NCBI GenBank assembly: GCA_038731975.1
Contig: JAVYQJ010000004.1
Coordinates: forward strand, 61,592-125,591
DNA: 64,000 bases
Reading direction: 5' to 3'
Origin: Thermofilaceae archaeon
GTDB taxonomy: Archaea > Thermoproteota > Thermoprotei > Thermofilales > Thermofilaceae
A model generated the notes under the pieces. The model worked only from the letters and a program-made list of their open reading frames with translations, did no database searches and was not told the origin of the DNA. Below, piece after piece: positions 56,572 through 64,000 of this stretch. Numbering within the stretch: position 1 is the first letter of the stretch; each line of letters opens with the position of its first letter. Made by a program: the position numbers and the translations under genes.

Positions 56572-57507
56572 CTAGCCCACCCCTCCGCTAGCCGTCAACC
56601 GGATGAAGGCGTCCTCGAGGCTCACGGGGACAGGGTAGGCGCGAACAACCCTTACTCCCCGTGCCTCGAGCGTGCGGGTGATCGGGATCAGCGCTTCCGA
56701 CGCGTCCGGAACCAGCAGGCGAAGCCTGCTGTAAGCCCCGTCTCCTTCGAACTCCACCACCCTCGCGGTCAACCCGTTGAGCGTGGGGCGAGGGTCACCT
56801 TCGACCACGAACTCGATGAGGTCTCCGCCGTATGCGAGACGCTTAATCTCGAGCGGAGACCCTTCGGCAGCCACCCGGCCTCTGCTCATAAGGGCTATGC
56901 GGTCGCAGTTCTCAGCCTCATCCATGTAGTGGGTGGTGACGAGGATCGTAACACCGCTCCTCTTAAGCTCCCTGAACTTCTCCCAGAAGTACCTGCGGAG
57001 CGGGGGGTCGACGCCAGCTGTAGGTTCGTCTACGACGAGGAGCTTCGGGCGGTGTATCAGCGCGACGGCTAGAGCGAGGCGCTGCTTCATGCCTCCGCTC
57101 AACTTTCCGGCGAGCCTTCCCTTGAACTCGCGGAGCATGAACTCGTCCAGTAGCTCCGCTATCCGCTCCTCGGCTTCCCTCCCCTTCAATCCGAAAAGCG
57201 AGGCGTAGAGGCGCATGTTCTCCTCCACCGTCAGATCCTCATACAAGCTGAAGTGCTGCGGCATGTAACCCGTAATCCGTAGCACGCTCGCCCTATCCTT
57301 CTCCACGTCGATCCCGAACACCCTGATGTACCCGGAGGTGGGCTTCAGTAGGCCGAGGATCATCCTGATGGTTGTCGACTTGCCCGCACCGTTCGGCCCC
57401 AGCAGCCCGAAGATGACGCCCTCCTCTACCTTCAGTGTGATGTTGTCCACTGCCTTAAAGCTCCCGAAGACTTTAGTCAGGTTCACTGCTTCAATCGCTA
57501 GCGGCAT
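56572..57507 (-). CDS. ABC transporter ATP-binding protein
   Basis: 311 residues. Walker A GLLGPNGAGKSTT (about 34-46), Q-loop YMPQHFSLYEDLTVEEN, signature LSGGMKQRLALAVALIH, Walker B LLVVDEPTAGVDP and switch His in VTTHYMDEAENCDR. The C-terminal extension is of the DrrA type. With the permease and surface protein it forms a three-gene exporter operon transcribed divergently from a TrmB regulator. Confidence 0.95.
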   Translation of the reverse strand: MPLAIEAVNLTKVFGSFKAVDNITLKVEEGVIFGLLGPNGAGKSTTIRMILGLLKPTSGYIRVFGIDVEKDRASVLRITGYMPQHFSLYEDLTVEENMRLYASLFGLKGREAEERIAELLDEFMLREFKGRLAGKLSGGMKQRLALAVALIHRPKLLVVDEPTAGVDPPLRRYFWEKFRELKRSGVTILVTTHYMDEAENCDRIALMSRGRVAAEGSPLEIKRLAYGGDLIEFVVEGDPRPTLNGLTARVVEFEGDGAYSRLRLLVPDASEALIPITRTLEARGVRVVRAYPVPVSLEDAFIRLTASGGVG

Positions 57508-57529
57508 TCCTAGCCCTTGGTGCCAGCAA

Positions 57530-57543
57530 TGCTTTTATACTTA
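57530..57543. promoter_or_regulatory. Shared TATA element between the ABC operon and trmB
   Basis: CTTTTATACTT is the only TATA-like element in the 54 nt between two divergent start codons. Its centre is about 29 nt from the ATPase start (minus) and 25 nt from the TrmB start (plus). A short palindrome ACCG-CTTTAA-CGGT at 57543-57556 next to it could be the TrmB-protein site. Confidence 0.5.
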
Positions 57544-57561
57544 CCGCTTTAACGGTGTACG

Positions 57562-58278
57562 GTGAATGCGGAAAAAACCTTAGACGTACTTCGAAGGCTC
57601 GGGCTGTCGGACTACGAGGCCAGAGCCTACGTAGCCTTGCTCACGATGGGGCAGCTCACGCCTGCTGAGGTTAGCAGCGCCGCGAACATCCCCTACACGA
57701 AGACTTACGAGGTGATGCGGAGGCTTGAGCGGAAGGGCTGGGTCATGGTGGTCTCCAAGTCTCCGCTCATCTACGCTCCCGTGAAACCGGAGGAGGTGCT
57801 AGCTAAGCTCAAGCGAGATTTCGACGCGGTGCTTCAGGAGGCTTTGGGCGCCTTGAAGTCGCTGGAGCGGGAGGGCGCTGGTACAGCCTTGATGGGGCTG
57901 TACGTCCTGCGCAGCTTCGAAGCTCTGAGACGGGTTGCCCGTAGCATCGCCTCAGAGTCGGAGGAGATCCTAGCTCTGATATCGGACCCCAGGCTCGTCG
58001 AGGAGCTCAACCCGATCCTCCCCGGGAAGGTCGTCAAGGGCGTGCTAGAGGAGGGGGTCCCGAAACCAGGCGTCGGCGAGTGGAGGAAGGCCCGCGTCCT
58101 ACTGCCGCTCGACCTGCTGATAGTGGACAGGGAGAAGGTGCTCTTCCACTTCGGGCTGCTCAGCTTACACGGCAGCTTGAGCGGAGTCCTCGTCTCCGAC
58201 AGGGAGATCGCTGAGGCCGCCGCAAGGTACTTCGAGAGGATATGGGAGATGTCGGAGACCCTCGATTTACCCGGCTAA
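57562..58278 (+). CDS. TrmB-family transcriptional regulator
   Basis: 238 residues. The N-terminal winged helix LRRLGLSDYEARAYVALLTMGQLTPAEVSSAANIPYTKTYEVMRRLERKGW (landmark residues 10-60) is diagnostic for TrmB proteins; a coiled coil and an effector-like domain (ESEEILALISDPRLVEEL, VLLPLDLLIVDREKVLFHF) follow. It most likely controls the divergent ABC exporter operon and itself. Its end overlaps the end of the convergent MFS gene by 12 nt. Confidence 0.9.
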   Translation: MNAEKTLDVLRRLGLSDYEARAYVALLTMGQLTPAEVSSAANIPYTKTYEVMRRLERKGWVMVVSKSPLIYAPVKPEEVLAKLKRDFDAVLQEALGALKSLEREGAGTALMGLYVLRSFEALRRVARSIASESEEILALISDPRLVEELNPILPGKVVKGVLEEGVPKPGVGEWRKARVLLPLDLLIVDREKVLFHFGLLSLHGSLSGVLVSDREIAEAAARYFERIWEMSETLDLPG

Positions 58279-59565
58279 CTCCTCGAGAGACTTCCCCCTC
58301 GTTTCAACACCTAGGAGTGCCACGGTGGCTGCTGAAACGAGGTGGCCAACCGCGAACATGATGAATGGGGCGAGGGGGTCGCGGTAGGCCAGCATAAGGG
58401 CTCCAGCCAGGTAGGGGCCGACGATCCCGCCGATCCTGCCGAAGGCGTTAGCCCAGCCGCTGCCCGTGCCGCGCAGCCTCGTGGGGTAGAGCTCGGGGGT
58501 GTAGGCATAGGTCACCCCCCAGGCACCCAGGTTGAAGAAGGATACGAGGATCCCCCAGAGCAGCACCTCAGCCTCGCTGCTAGCCGCCCACATGCCCAAG
58601 CTGGCTGCTCCAGCCCCCAGCATGTAGCCTACAAGCACCCACTTCCTCCCCACCACCTCGATGAGGTACGCCGTCGACAGATAGCCAGGGATCTGCGCGA
58701 GCGTGATTGCAATCGAGTAGTCGAGGCTCCTGACGAAGGGTAAACCTCTTGCGTAGAGCACGTCCGTCAGCCAGAGGAAGATGCCCCAGTAGGTCAGGAC
58801 GATCATGAACCAGTGGACCCACAGCATCACCGTCCTCCTCGCGTAGGGCTTCCTCAGAAGGTCGCCAACGCTTGCGCGCTTCACCGGTTCCACCGCTGGT
58901 GCTGCAACGCCCAGCCTCCTGGCCAGCAGCTCCGCATCCCGCTCCCTCCCCTTTGAAAGGAGGTAGCGGAGGGACTCTGGAACCAGTAGGTAGAGGGCCG
59001 GTAGCAGGGCCAGGCCGAAGCTTGAGGCGGCGAAGACGCTCCTCCAGCCGTGCGCCGGGGCGAGGAGGCGGGAGAGCAGGAGCGCCGCCAGCCAGCCGAA
59101 GGCCCAGGCGCTCTCGAGGATTGCAACGCTCCTCCCCCTCACGCGGGTCGGGGCGTACTCGCTCATCAGGACGCTGGCCGTCACCATGTAGCCCGCGTTC
59201 CCCGCGCCCGCTAGAACCCTAAACAGCGCGAGGTCGAGCCAGCTCCTCGCTGCAGCGCTTAGCGGCGTGAAGACTCCCATTAGGGCGCTCGACGCCAGTA
59301 TGGAGAAGCGCCGGCCGTAGCGGTCAGCAACGTAGCCGAGCAGGAAGGCTCCCAGCAGCATCCCGAGTAGCCAGGCGCTGAGCACTCGACCGGCTTCCTC
59401 CGGGTTGAGGCCCAGCTCGGACCTTATCAGAGGGAGGGTTCCGCTAACGAGGCCTGCGTAGAGCGCTCCAACCCCCCAACCCACCATCAGGACGACCAGC
59501 AGCTTGCTCTCGAATCGCCCAGCCACAACCCGCGGATCGATGAGCCGGTTTATAAGCATTGACAC
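58267..59565 (-). CDS. MFS transporter
   Basis: 432 residues and 12 membrane segments in two halves. The conserved loop 2-3 motif is GYVADRYGRRFSI; the second half has EVVGRKWVLVGYML in the equivalent place, and PELYPTRLRGTGSGWANAFGRIGG is typical of the sugar-porter/general-substrate group. A central cytoplasmic loop (about 195-230) separates the halves. Substrate unknown; aromatic acid or sugar transport is plausible. Confidence 0.9.
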   Translation of the reverse strand: MSMLINRLIDPRVVAGRFESKLLVVLMVGWGVGALYAGLVSGTLPLIRSELGLNPEEAGRVLSAWLLGMLLGAFLLGYVADRYGRRFSILASSALMGVFTPLSAAARSWLDLALFRVLAGAGNAGYMVTASVLMSEYAPTRVRGRSVAILESAWAFGWLAALLLSRLLAPAHGWRSVFAASSFGLALLPALYLLVPESLRYLLSKGRERDAELLARRLGVAAPAVEPVKRASVGDLLRKPYARRTVMLWVHWFMIVLTYWGIFLWLTDVLYARGLPFVRSLDYSIAITLAQIPGYLSTAYLIEVVGRKWVLVGYMLGAGAASLGMWAASSEAEVLLWGILVSFFNLGAWGVTYAYTPELYPTRLRGTGSGWANAFGRIGGIVGPYLAGALMLAYRDPLAPFIMFAVGHLVSAATVALLGVETRGKSLEELAG

Positions 59566-59571
59566 TGGAAT

Positions 59572-60504
59572 CTACAGACTTCGGAGGAGCCTCGCTTCGA
59601 CCCTACCCTCGCGGGCGTAGCCCACTAGCATCGCCTCCGTGTTGAAGGCGAAACCGACGCGGCCCGCAGCATCAACCGCGATGACGCCCGCCAGCCCTCT
59701 GCCCAGGCTACTGCTCATCTCGGCGATGGCTCTGTCCGAGGCTGCTTGAGCGTCGACACCGGTCGCCATGTAGTCACAAACTCTCCTGCACAGCATGAAG
59801 CGGATGATCGCCTCACCGATGCCTGTCGCCGAGCAAGCCCCAGCACCCTTCAAAGCGTAGAAGCCAGCCCCGGGTATCGGGGTGTCCCCCACCCTACCCC
59901 TCAGCTTCAGCCAGTAGCCGCCCGTTGAAGTCGCGGCTGCAACACCCCCTCCACCATCGAGGGCGGCCGCGCCCACCGTACCGAAGTAGCCGGGGTGCTG
60001 CTCAACCAGCTTCCTCAGCTTCACAAGCCAGTTGAAGTCCTCGCCCCTCGCCCACCTCGCCTTCAGCTCCTCGAGCCTCTTCAGCTTGGCCTGCGTAACC
60101 AGCTGCTCCTCGGGCACCGTCAACCCCAGCAGTTCGGCAAGCCTCTCCGCCCCCTCGCCGACGAGGAGAACGTGGTCGGTGAGCTCAGCCACCTTCCGCG
60201 CCAGGAGAACCGGGTTCTTTACGCGCCTGACAGCTGCCACAGCACCTATGAGCCCTTCACCCGTCATGATGCCGGCATCCAGCTCCGCCACCCCATCGAA
60301 GGTGAGTGCGCTGCCGAGACCCGCGTTTAGGAGACCGGAGTCCTCCATCGCAACAACGGCCTCAACAACAGCGTCGAGAGCCGAGCCCCCACTCCTCAGA
60401 ACCTCGAAACCCCTAGCGGCAGCCTCGCGAAGAACCCGAAGCCGCGCTTCCACGTCATCGCGCACTCTACCCGCGCCACCGTGCACGACTATAACGGGCT
60501 GCAC
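59572..60504 (-). CDS. Isoaspartyl peptidase/plant-type L-asparaginase (Ntn hydrolase)
   Basis: About 310 residues. The family pattern is complete: VVHGGAG near the N-terminus, GGSALDAVVEAVVAMEDS, LNAGLGSALT, YFGTVGAAALD with the catalytic Thr (about residue 176) that becomes the N-terminus of the beta subunit after self-cleavage, TSTGGYWLKLRGRVGDTPIPGAG, and SATGIGEAIIR. It removes isoaspartyl residues or hydrolyses asparagine. GTG at 60504 is preferred over TTG at 60519 because TTTTTAAAATC lies about 26 nt upstream. Confidence 0.92.
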   Translation of the reverse strand: MQPVIVVHGGAGRVRDDVEARLRVLREAAARGFEVLRSGGSALDAVVEAVVAMEDSGLLNAGLGSALTFDGVAELDAGIMTGEGLIGAVAAVRRVKNPVLLARKVAELTDHVLLVGEGAERLAELLGLTVPEEQLVTQAKLKRLEELKARWARGEDFNWLVKLRKLVEQHPGYFGTVGAAALDGGGGVAAATSTGGYWLKLRGRVGDTPIPGAGFYALKGAGACSATGIGEAIIRFMLCRRVCDYMATGVDAQAASDRAIAEMSSSLGRGLAGVIAVDAAGRVGFAFNTEAMLVGYAREGRVEARLLRSL

Positions 60505-60769
60505 AGGCCCCCTAACCAAGCTGATTTTAAAAACGTCAACGGATTATTCGAACAGAGCGCTTACAACGTCAGGTTGGGGCTTGACCAGGCTTCCGGGAAC
60601 CCGTTTGCTTGCGCTAAACGGAACAGCGTAGCTGGACACGCTTAGCGCTGTTCCCTTGAACCCGCAGTAGCCGTGTAGGCCTCAGCCTGTCGGCTATAGA
60701 CGATGCTCGCGGGTGCCCGTGCTCGCTAAGACTACCTGACGCGAACCCCTACTCTCGGTAGTCAAATGC
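60505..60769. other. Intergenic, no gene recognised
   Basis: 265 nt. GCGCTAAACGGAACAGC (60612-60628) and CGCTTAGCGCTGTTCC (60640-60655) are partly complementary and could form a hairpin with AACAGC/GCTGTT, but its role is unclear. It also holds the promoter of the asparaginase gene. Confidence 0.4.
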
Positions 60770-61531
60770 TCATTGGGGTTTGACAGGCTTGAGAACGTGC
60801 AGCTTGCCCTCGATGATCGCGAAAGCGTATCGCCTCTCGTCGACTTTCGGGTACCGGTTCCGGTACTCGGCGTACGTGTCGTTGCTCAGGATGTAGGCGT
60901 CGAGCTGCTCCGCGAGCTCCAGAATCACTTCGTCGGCTTCAACCCCAACGGTGTAGAGGATGCCGCTCCTCTTCAACTGCCTCGCTGCGTTCCTATCGTC
61001 GAGCCGCTTGAAAACACCCCTTTCAATGATTATGACGGGGTGGAGGCCCTGTTCCCTTGCCCACTCCACAGCCAGCTGGAGGTTCCTGACAGAGGGAGTT
61101 GAACCGGGGCTGAGGCGGGCGACGTTTGACCCATCGATGATAACGGCCTGGCGCGGGCTTAAATTCCTCGGGAGCATGGTGAGGATGCGTTTCACCTCGA
61201 GCACGGGGAATGCGCTCAGCCTCCTTTGCACGCTCTCGAGGGCGTGCATCATGACTTTGTGAAACGTGTCGAGCCTTGCCTTCTGTTCGAAAACTTTGTC
61301 GTTCACAGCTCTTATCTGCTTCCATACCTCCGCGATCTGCCGCGACTGGTACTGCACATCGCGATCTAGCATTCCTAGCCTGCGCTCCAGCTCCTCCACT
61401 CTCCTCTCGAGAGCGTGAATCCTCGCGGCTCGCGAAGCACGTCTCAAAGCTCCTACTGCAACGATGAGCGCAACGAACGAGAGAATAAGGGGGAGCTGGC
61501 TTAATATCTGCTCCAAGCCTTCAGCCTGCAC
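60770..61531 (-). CDS. Membrane-anchored coiled-coil protein with NYN/PIN ribonuclease domain
   Basis: 253 residues. Residues 9-27 (LSQLPLILSFVALIVAVGAL) are a membrane segment, residues 36-115 a coiled coil (ALERRVEELERRLGMLDRDV), and residues 128-250 a Zc3h12a-like NYN domain: AVIIDGSNVARLSPGS with the first catalytic Asp, then GVEADEVILELAEQLDAYILSNDTYAEYRNRYP with the other acidic residues. Regnase-type domains cut RNA. A GTG start at 61531 lies about 28 nt after ATTAAATAC. This architecture would tether an RNase to the membrane. Confidence 0.82.
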   Translation of the reverse strand: MQAEGLEQILSQLPLILSFVALIVAVGALRRASRAARIHALERRVEELERRLGMLDRDVQYQSRQIAEVWKQIRAVNDKVFEQKARLDTFHKVMMHALESVQRRLSAFPVLEVKRILTMLPRNLSPRQAVIIDGSNVARLSPGSTPSVRNLQLAVEWAREQGLHPVIIIERGVFKRLDDRNAARQLKRSGILYTVGVEADEVILELAEQLDAYILSNDTYAEYRNRYPKVDERRYAFAIIEGKLHVLKPVKPQ

Positions 61532-62457
61532 GGATTAAATAACTGACAATAGGAGTATTTAATGCCAGCGACGGTTCCCATCCCGTGTAGTCTTCTCCCA
61601 CCTGACAATTGCTGAGCTGCCGATGCTGGCGCCGGGTTTTAGATGAAGTTTCACGGCGCTGTGGTTATTTGTGGACTTTAACCCCGAGTAGCTGTTGGCG
61701 AAAGTTATCGTCGCTGCGTAACGATATGCAGGTACTCTACGCTAGTTTGTGATCGAGAAAACAACGATATAGCCCTAGTGATGGGCTGAGGTTGGCACTC
61801 TCACGCATCGGTAATCGGGGTAAGCTGAAATGAACTCCTCTCGCCGGAGTCCCGTAGGTTTTTCGCAACACAGTATTCTCCGTTAACTCTTGTCTAACGA
61901 GCACTATCAGCGAAGCATTAAGAACATGGGATCGCTAAAACCAATCTAATCTCTCCAGGTGCGAAGCTGAAATTCTACTATCATCGTACAAAGGAAAAAA
62001 TAAATAACCCAGATTCAACAACTTCTCTAAATGAAAGAGTTACGCTGCAAACCCTTCCGCGCAGCTAGTGGCTTGACAATGAGCACATTGAAGGGGTTTG
62101 GCAAGGCCGCGAGAATTCTGGCCGCTATTAGCGATGCTCCCTGGATGTACGCAGACCCGGGATGCCTGCCAGTGCGTACAAGAAACTTGAAGCTCGCGTT
62201 GACCCAGCATTCGTTAAACCGACGAAGCACCTGCTCCTCAATCGCTCTGCCTCTCTTCCATGCGTTAACTCCGACTCGATTGGGGCCCACGTATCCCTTA
62301 CGCAAGCTAGAGGGATTCCGTGAGGAAGCGGATAGGCGTCCCAATGGCATCGAGACCCCGGGCGGCCCCTACTGGAGGGCGGGGGACTGACGTGCCTGCG
62401 CAGGAAGGGTTCTCACAGTCGCCGAAGAGTATACAGGATGGGGGCGAAGGCTCTAGG
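61532..62457. other. Long stretch before the TnpB-like gene, no gene assigned with confidence
   Basis: About 925 nt. The first 450 nt are A/T-richer and non-coding. An AAAAAATAAATAACCC element at 61996-62011 sits about 28 nt before an ATG at 62031 that opens a 119-codon frame to 62390, but the opposite strand is open over the same bases (62350 to 62027) and I cannot tell which, if any, is real. If an RNA partner of the TnpB-like protein exists, this stretch or the 3' flank is where to look. Confidence 0.4.
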
Positions 62458-63699
62458 ATGCTTCAGATCGAAGTCAACGCTGAAACACGGTCTAAGCTCT
62501 CCTCTCTCTACACCGAGCTAATCAGGATGGCACGTTCCGGCGATTCAAAGCTGACAGTGGAAGTGTCGATCCGCACGGCGAGCGCCCATAACGGTAGTCA
62601 AGATGTGGCGGGTAGTAGGAAGAGGATGGGGAGGAGTACGTCAAGCAAGGATCTCCCTCCGATTCAGATGCCCGTCAAGTTCAAATACGGTGGTCGGGTG
62701 TACGGTGACGTTGATGCCGACTGCATTGTCGATCTGGACAGTTGCCTTCTGAAGATCGGCAGTGTAATGACCATTCCCCTGCGAAAGGGGTTGTGCGAGG
62801 CTCTAAAGGAGGAGCTCTCTCTGAGCCCTCCACCGCTGTTCAAGCTTCTTATCACAGCGGATGGGGAGCTGAAGTTGTTTGCGCGTCGAAGCCCGCCTCC
62901 ATGGTGGGTGGTTGTACGTGAAGAGTGCGACGATTTTAAGGACGTGCACCTACCCATTCCAATCAGGGTTGTGGGGGTAAGCGTGAACAACCGCACCGGT
63001 GTGGCAGTGGTAGCCTTCGATGTTAGCGATGAGGGGGCGAAAATGATTTACCTTGCGCGCTGGCGTCCGCCGGGGAAGCCTCAAGCGTTAATAGAGGCGC
63101 TGCGGAGCTACGCGGAGAAGCCAGACTCTGAGAAGCGGGAAAGAGTTCTCAGGCTTCTGCCGGAGCGGCTTCGGGAAAGGCTAAGGCTCGGGTTGACTAC
63201 GGTGAGAGCGAGAAGCCTGGCGAGGAAGATCGAGAGGGGTTACGAAAGGAAGGTTGTCTACTGGGAGCGGCGTCTCGTTCACCAGCTGAGAGTAATGGTA
63301 AGGGAGGTTAAGGGTAGAGCGGTCATCGCTGTGGATGCATCGGGCTTCGAACCCTCGGGTGAGACGACCTCGCAGGGTGCAACCCTACGAATTGCGCGCC
63401 GTATCGAAGTTATGGCTAAGTATGAGGGCGCATACCTTCGGAAAACGAGGGTTGAGGGTGAGCGATGCCCGTTGTGCGGAGGTCTCGGTGTACGATACCC
63501 GCAGCGGGGGAAGGGGGGAAGGATTCGGGTTTACTACGGTTGCGGAGAATGTTACGTGTACTGGGATCGAGACTACGGAGCGTCTTTCGGTGCGGTATTG
63601 GCTGTAGTGCCGGAGGCCGCTTCGCAACTGAGAACTTGGCTGCGAGGCCACCCCCTGGCGCTAGCTCGCAATCTCGAGATCCCCAGTGCTGCCCGCTAG
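62458..63699 (+). CDS. TnpB-like protein (IS605-family OrfB type), probably nuclease-dead
   Basis: 413 residues from ATG 62458; the frame is open from a GTG at 62320. A beta-rich N-terminal domain (MLQIEVNAETRSKLSSL; PVKFKYGGRVYGDVDAD) leads to a RuvC-like core. RuvC-I reads VVGVSVNNRTGVAVVAF with Ser175 where the catalytic Asp is expected; RuvC-II reads AVIAVDASG with Val292-Asp293 where Glu-Asp is expected. The zinc finger is Cys337-x2-Cys340...Cys362-x2-Cys365, and RuvC-III is YWDRDYGAS with Asp372 kept. No TnpA gene is adjacent. TnpB proteins are RNA-guided nucleases; this one looks inactivated. Confidence 0.75.
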   Translation: MLQIEVNAETRSKLSSLYTELIRMARSGDSKLTVEVSIRTASAHNGSQDVAGSRKRMGRSTSSKDLPPIQMPVKFKYGGRVYGDVDADCIVDLDSCLLKIGSVMTIPLRKGLCEALKEELSLSPPPLFKLLITADGELKLFARRSPPPWWVVVREECDDFKDVHLPIPIRVVGVSVNNRTGVAVVAFDVSDEGAKMIYLARWRPPGKPQALIEALRSYAEKPDSEKRERVLRLLPERLRERLRLGLTTVRARSLARKIERGYERKVVYWERRLVHQLRVMVREVKGRAVIAVDASGFEPSGETTSQGATLRIARRIEVMAKYEGAYLRKTRVEGERCPLCGGLGVRYPQRGKGGRIRVYYGCGECYVYWDRDYGASFGAVLAVVPEAASQLRTWLRGHPLALARNLEIPSAAR

Positions 63700-63865
63700 A
63701 AATAGTTGCGTAGTGATAGCTTCCTCGCGTTCCTGAAGGGAGGGTCAAGAGTCACGCCGTTCTGTGTACGATGGCTTGAGCGCTTAGTGCGGAACCTGGA
63801 AGAATTGCCTGGCAGTGCACATGTTGTAGGCTCCCTCGTTTTTTAATTAGCGTCAAACGTAAAAG

Positions 63866-64000
63866 GTGGCTGCACGACGGGAGGCGCGAGCCCCCTTGCT
63901 GAAGTGCTTCGATAGGATCGTGGTTCACGACGTTAGAGTGGGCGAGATGGGGTTCTCAGCCACCTACACGCTTGAGATGGAGGGGGTGAGGAAGAGCTAC
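63866..64000 (+). CDS. Start of an unidentified gene, cut by the window edge
   Basis: An open frame from GTG 63866 (or TTG 63896) to the end, containing LLKCFDRIVVHDVRVGEMGF and TYTLEMEGVRKSY. TTTTTTAATTAG at 63838-63849 is a probable TATA box. Too little is visible to name the product. Confidence 0.45.
   Translation, partial: MAARREARAPLLKCFDRIVVHDVRVGEMGFSATYTLEMEGVRKSY

Noticed and set aside
62027..62390. Antiparallel open frames of 107 (minus) and 119 (plus) codons
   Set aside because: The plus frame has a TATA element at the right distance, but neither product resembles a known protein and they exclude each other.

Overview
The window looks like chromosomal DNA of a high-GC, thermophilic Thermoproteota (crenarchaeal) archaeon. 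I infer this from a B-family DNA polymerase, Orc1/Cdc6, a GPN-loop GTPase, DUF763, TrmB and archaeal ATPase genes, two tRNA genes with short bulge-helix-bulge introns at position 37/38, and many genes whose start codon lies about 25-30 nt after a TATA box (leaderless). A Thermofilales-like host is my best guess; there is no rRNA here to settle it.

Layout. 1-7.8 kb: carbohydrate and housekeeping genes (GH38 alpha-mannosidase running off the left edge, DUF763, GNAT acetyltransferase, tRNA-Val with intron, secreted beta-helix protein, uroporphyrinogen decarboxylase-like protein). 7.8-26 kb: accessory region rich in toxin-antitoxin-like pairs (AbiEi/AbiEii, HEPN/MNT, VapBC, ribbon-helix-helix plus retropepsin-like protease), decayed genes (vapBC remnant, protein-kinase remnant, nuclease-like fragments), a ParA plus PD-(D/E)XK nuclease operon with small zinc-binding proteins, and an archaeal ATPase gene preceded by two tandem palindromes. 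Metabolic genes (SLC13 transporter, FMN reductase, TIM-barrel isomerase, ceramidase-like hydrolase) lie among them. The region is bracketed by tRNA-Val and tRNA-Met genes that share an identical 32-nt 3' end.

26-34 kb: methyltransferase, hypothetical and protease-like genes, then hypD-hypC-hypE (maturation of the NiFe-hydrogenase Fe(CN)2CO group), a metallo-beta-lactamase-fold protein and an acetyl-CoA-synthetase-like protein with degraded catalytic motifs. 34.5-42 kb: a tight operon for glycerol or glycerol-phosphate oxidation (FAD-linked oxidase, CCG-domain Fe-S protein, GlpA-like dehydrogenase with BON and BFD-like parts, a second FAD/NAD oxidoreductase, a DUF1667 Cys protein, an FGGY kinase). 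42-47 kb: membrane protein, DUF5131 protein, amino-acid permease, free methionine-R-sulfoxide reductase.

47-52 kb: information processing. A RecA-like protein lacking Walker motifs, a small helical protein and a B-family polymerase with intact polymerase motifs but no recognisable exonuclease motifs form one overlapping operon, followed by tRNA-Ser with intron and Orc1/Cdc6. 52-60.5 kb: a GPN GTPase, an ABC-2 exporter with a large cell-surface partner protein, a divergent TrmB regulator, an MFS transporter and an isoaspartyl peptidase/asparaginase. 60.7-64 kb: a membrane-anchored coiled-coil NYN ribonuclease, a long poorly coding stretch, a TnpB-like protein that has lost two of three RuvC acidic residues, and a partial gene at the right edge. 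The strongest candidates for something new are the RecA-like/PolB operon, the apparently nuclease-dead TnpB relative and the ParA-nuclease module.
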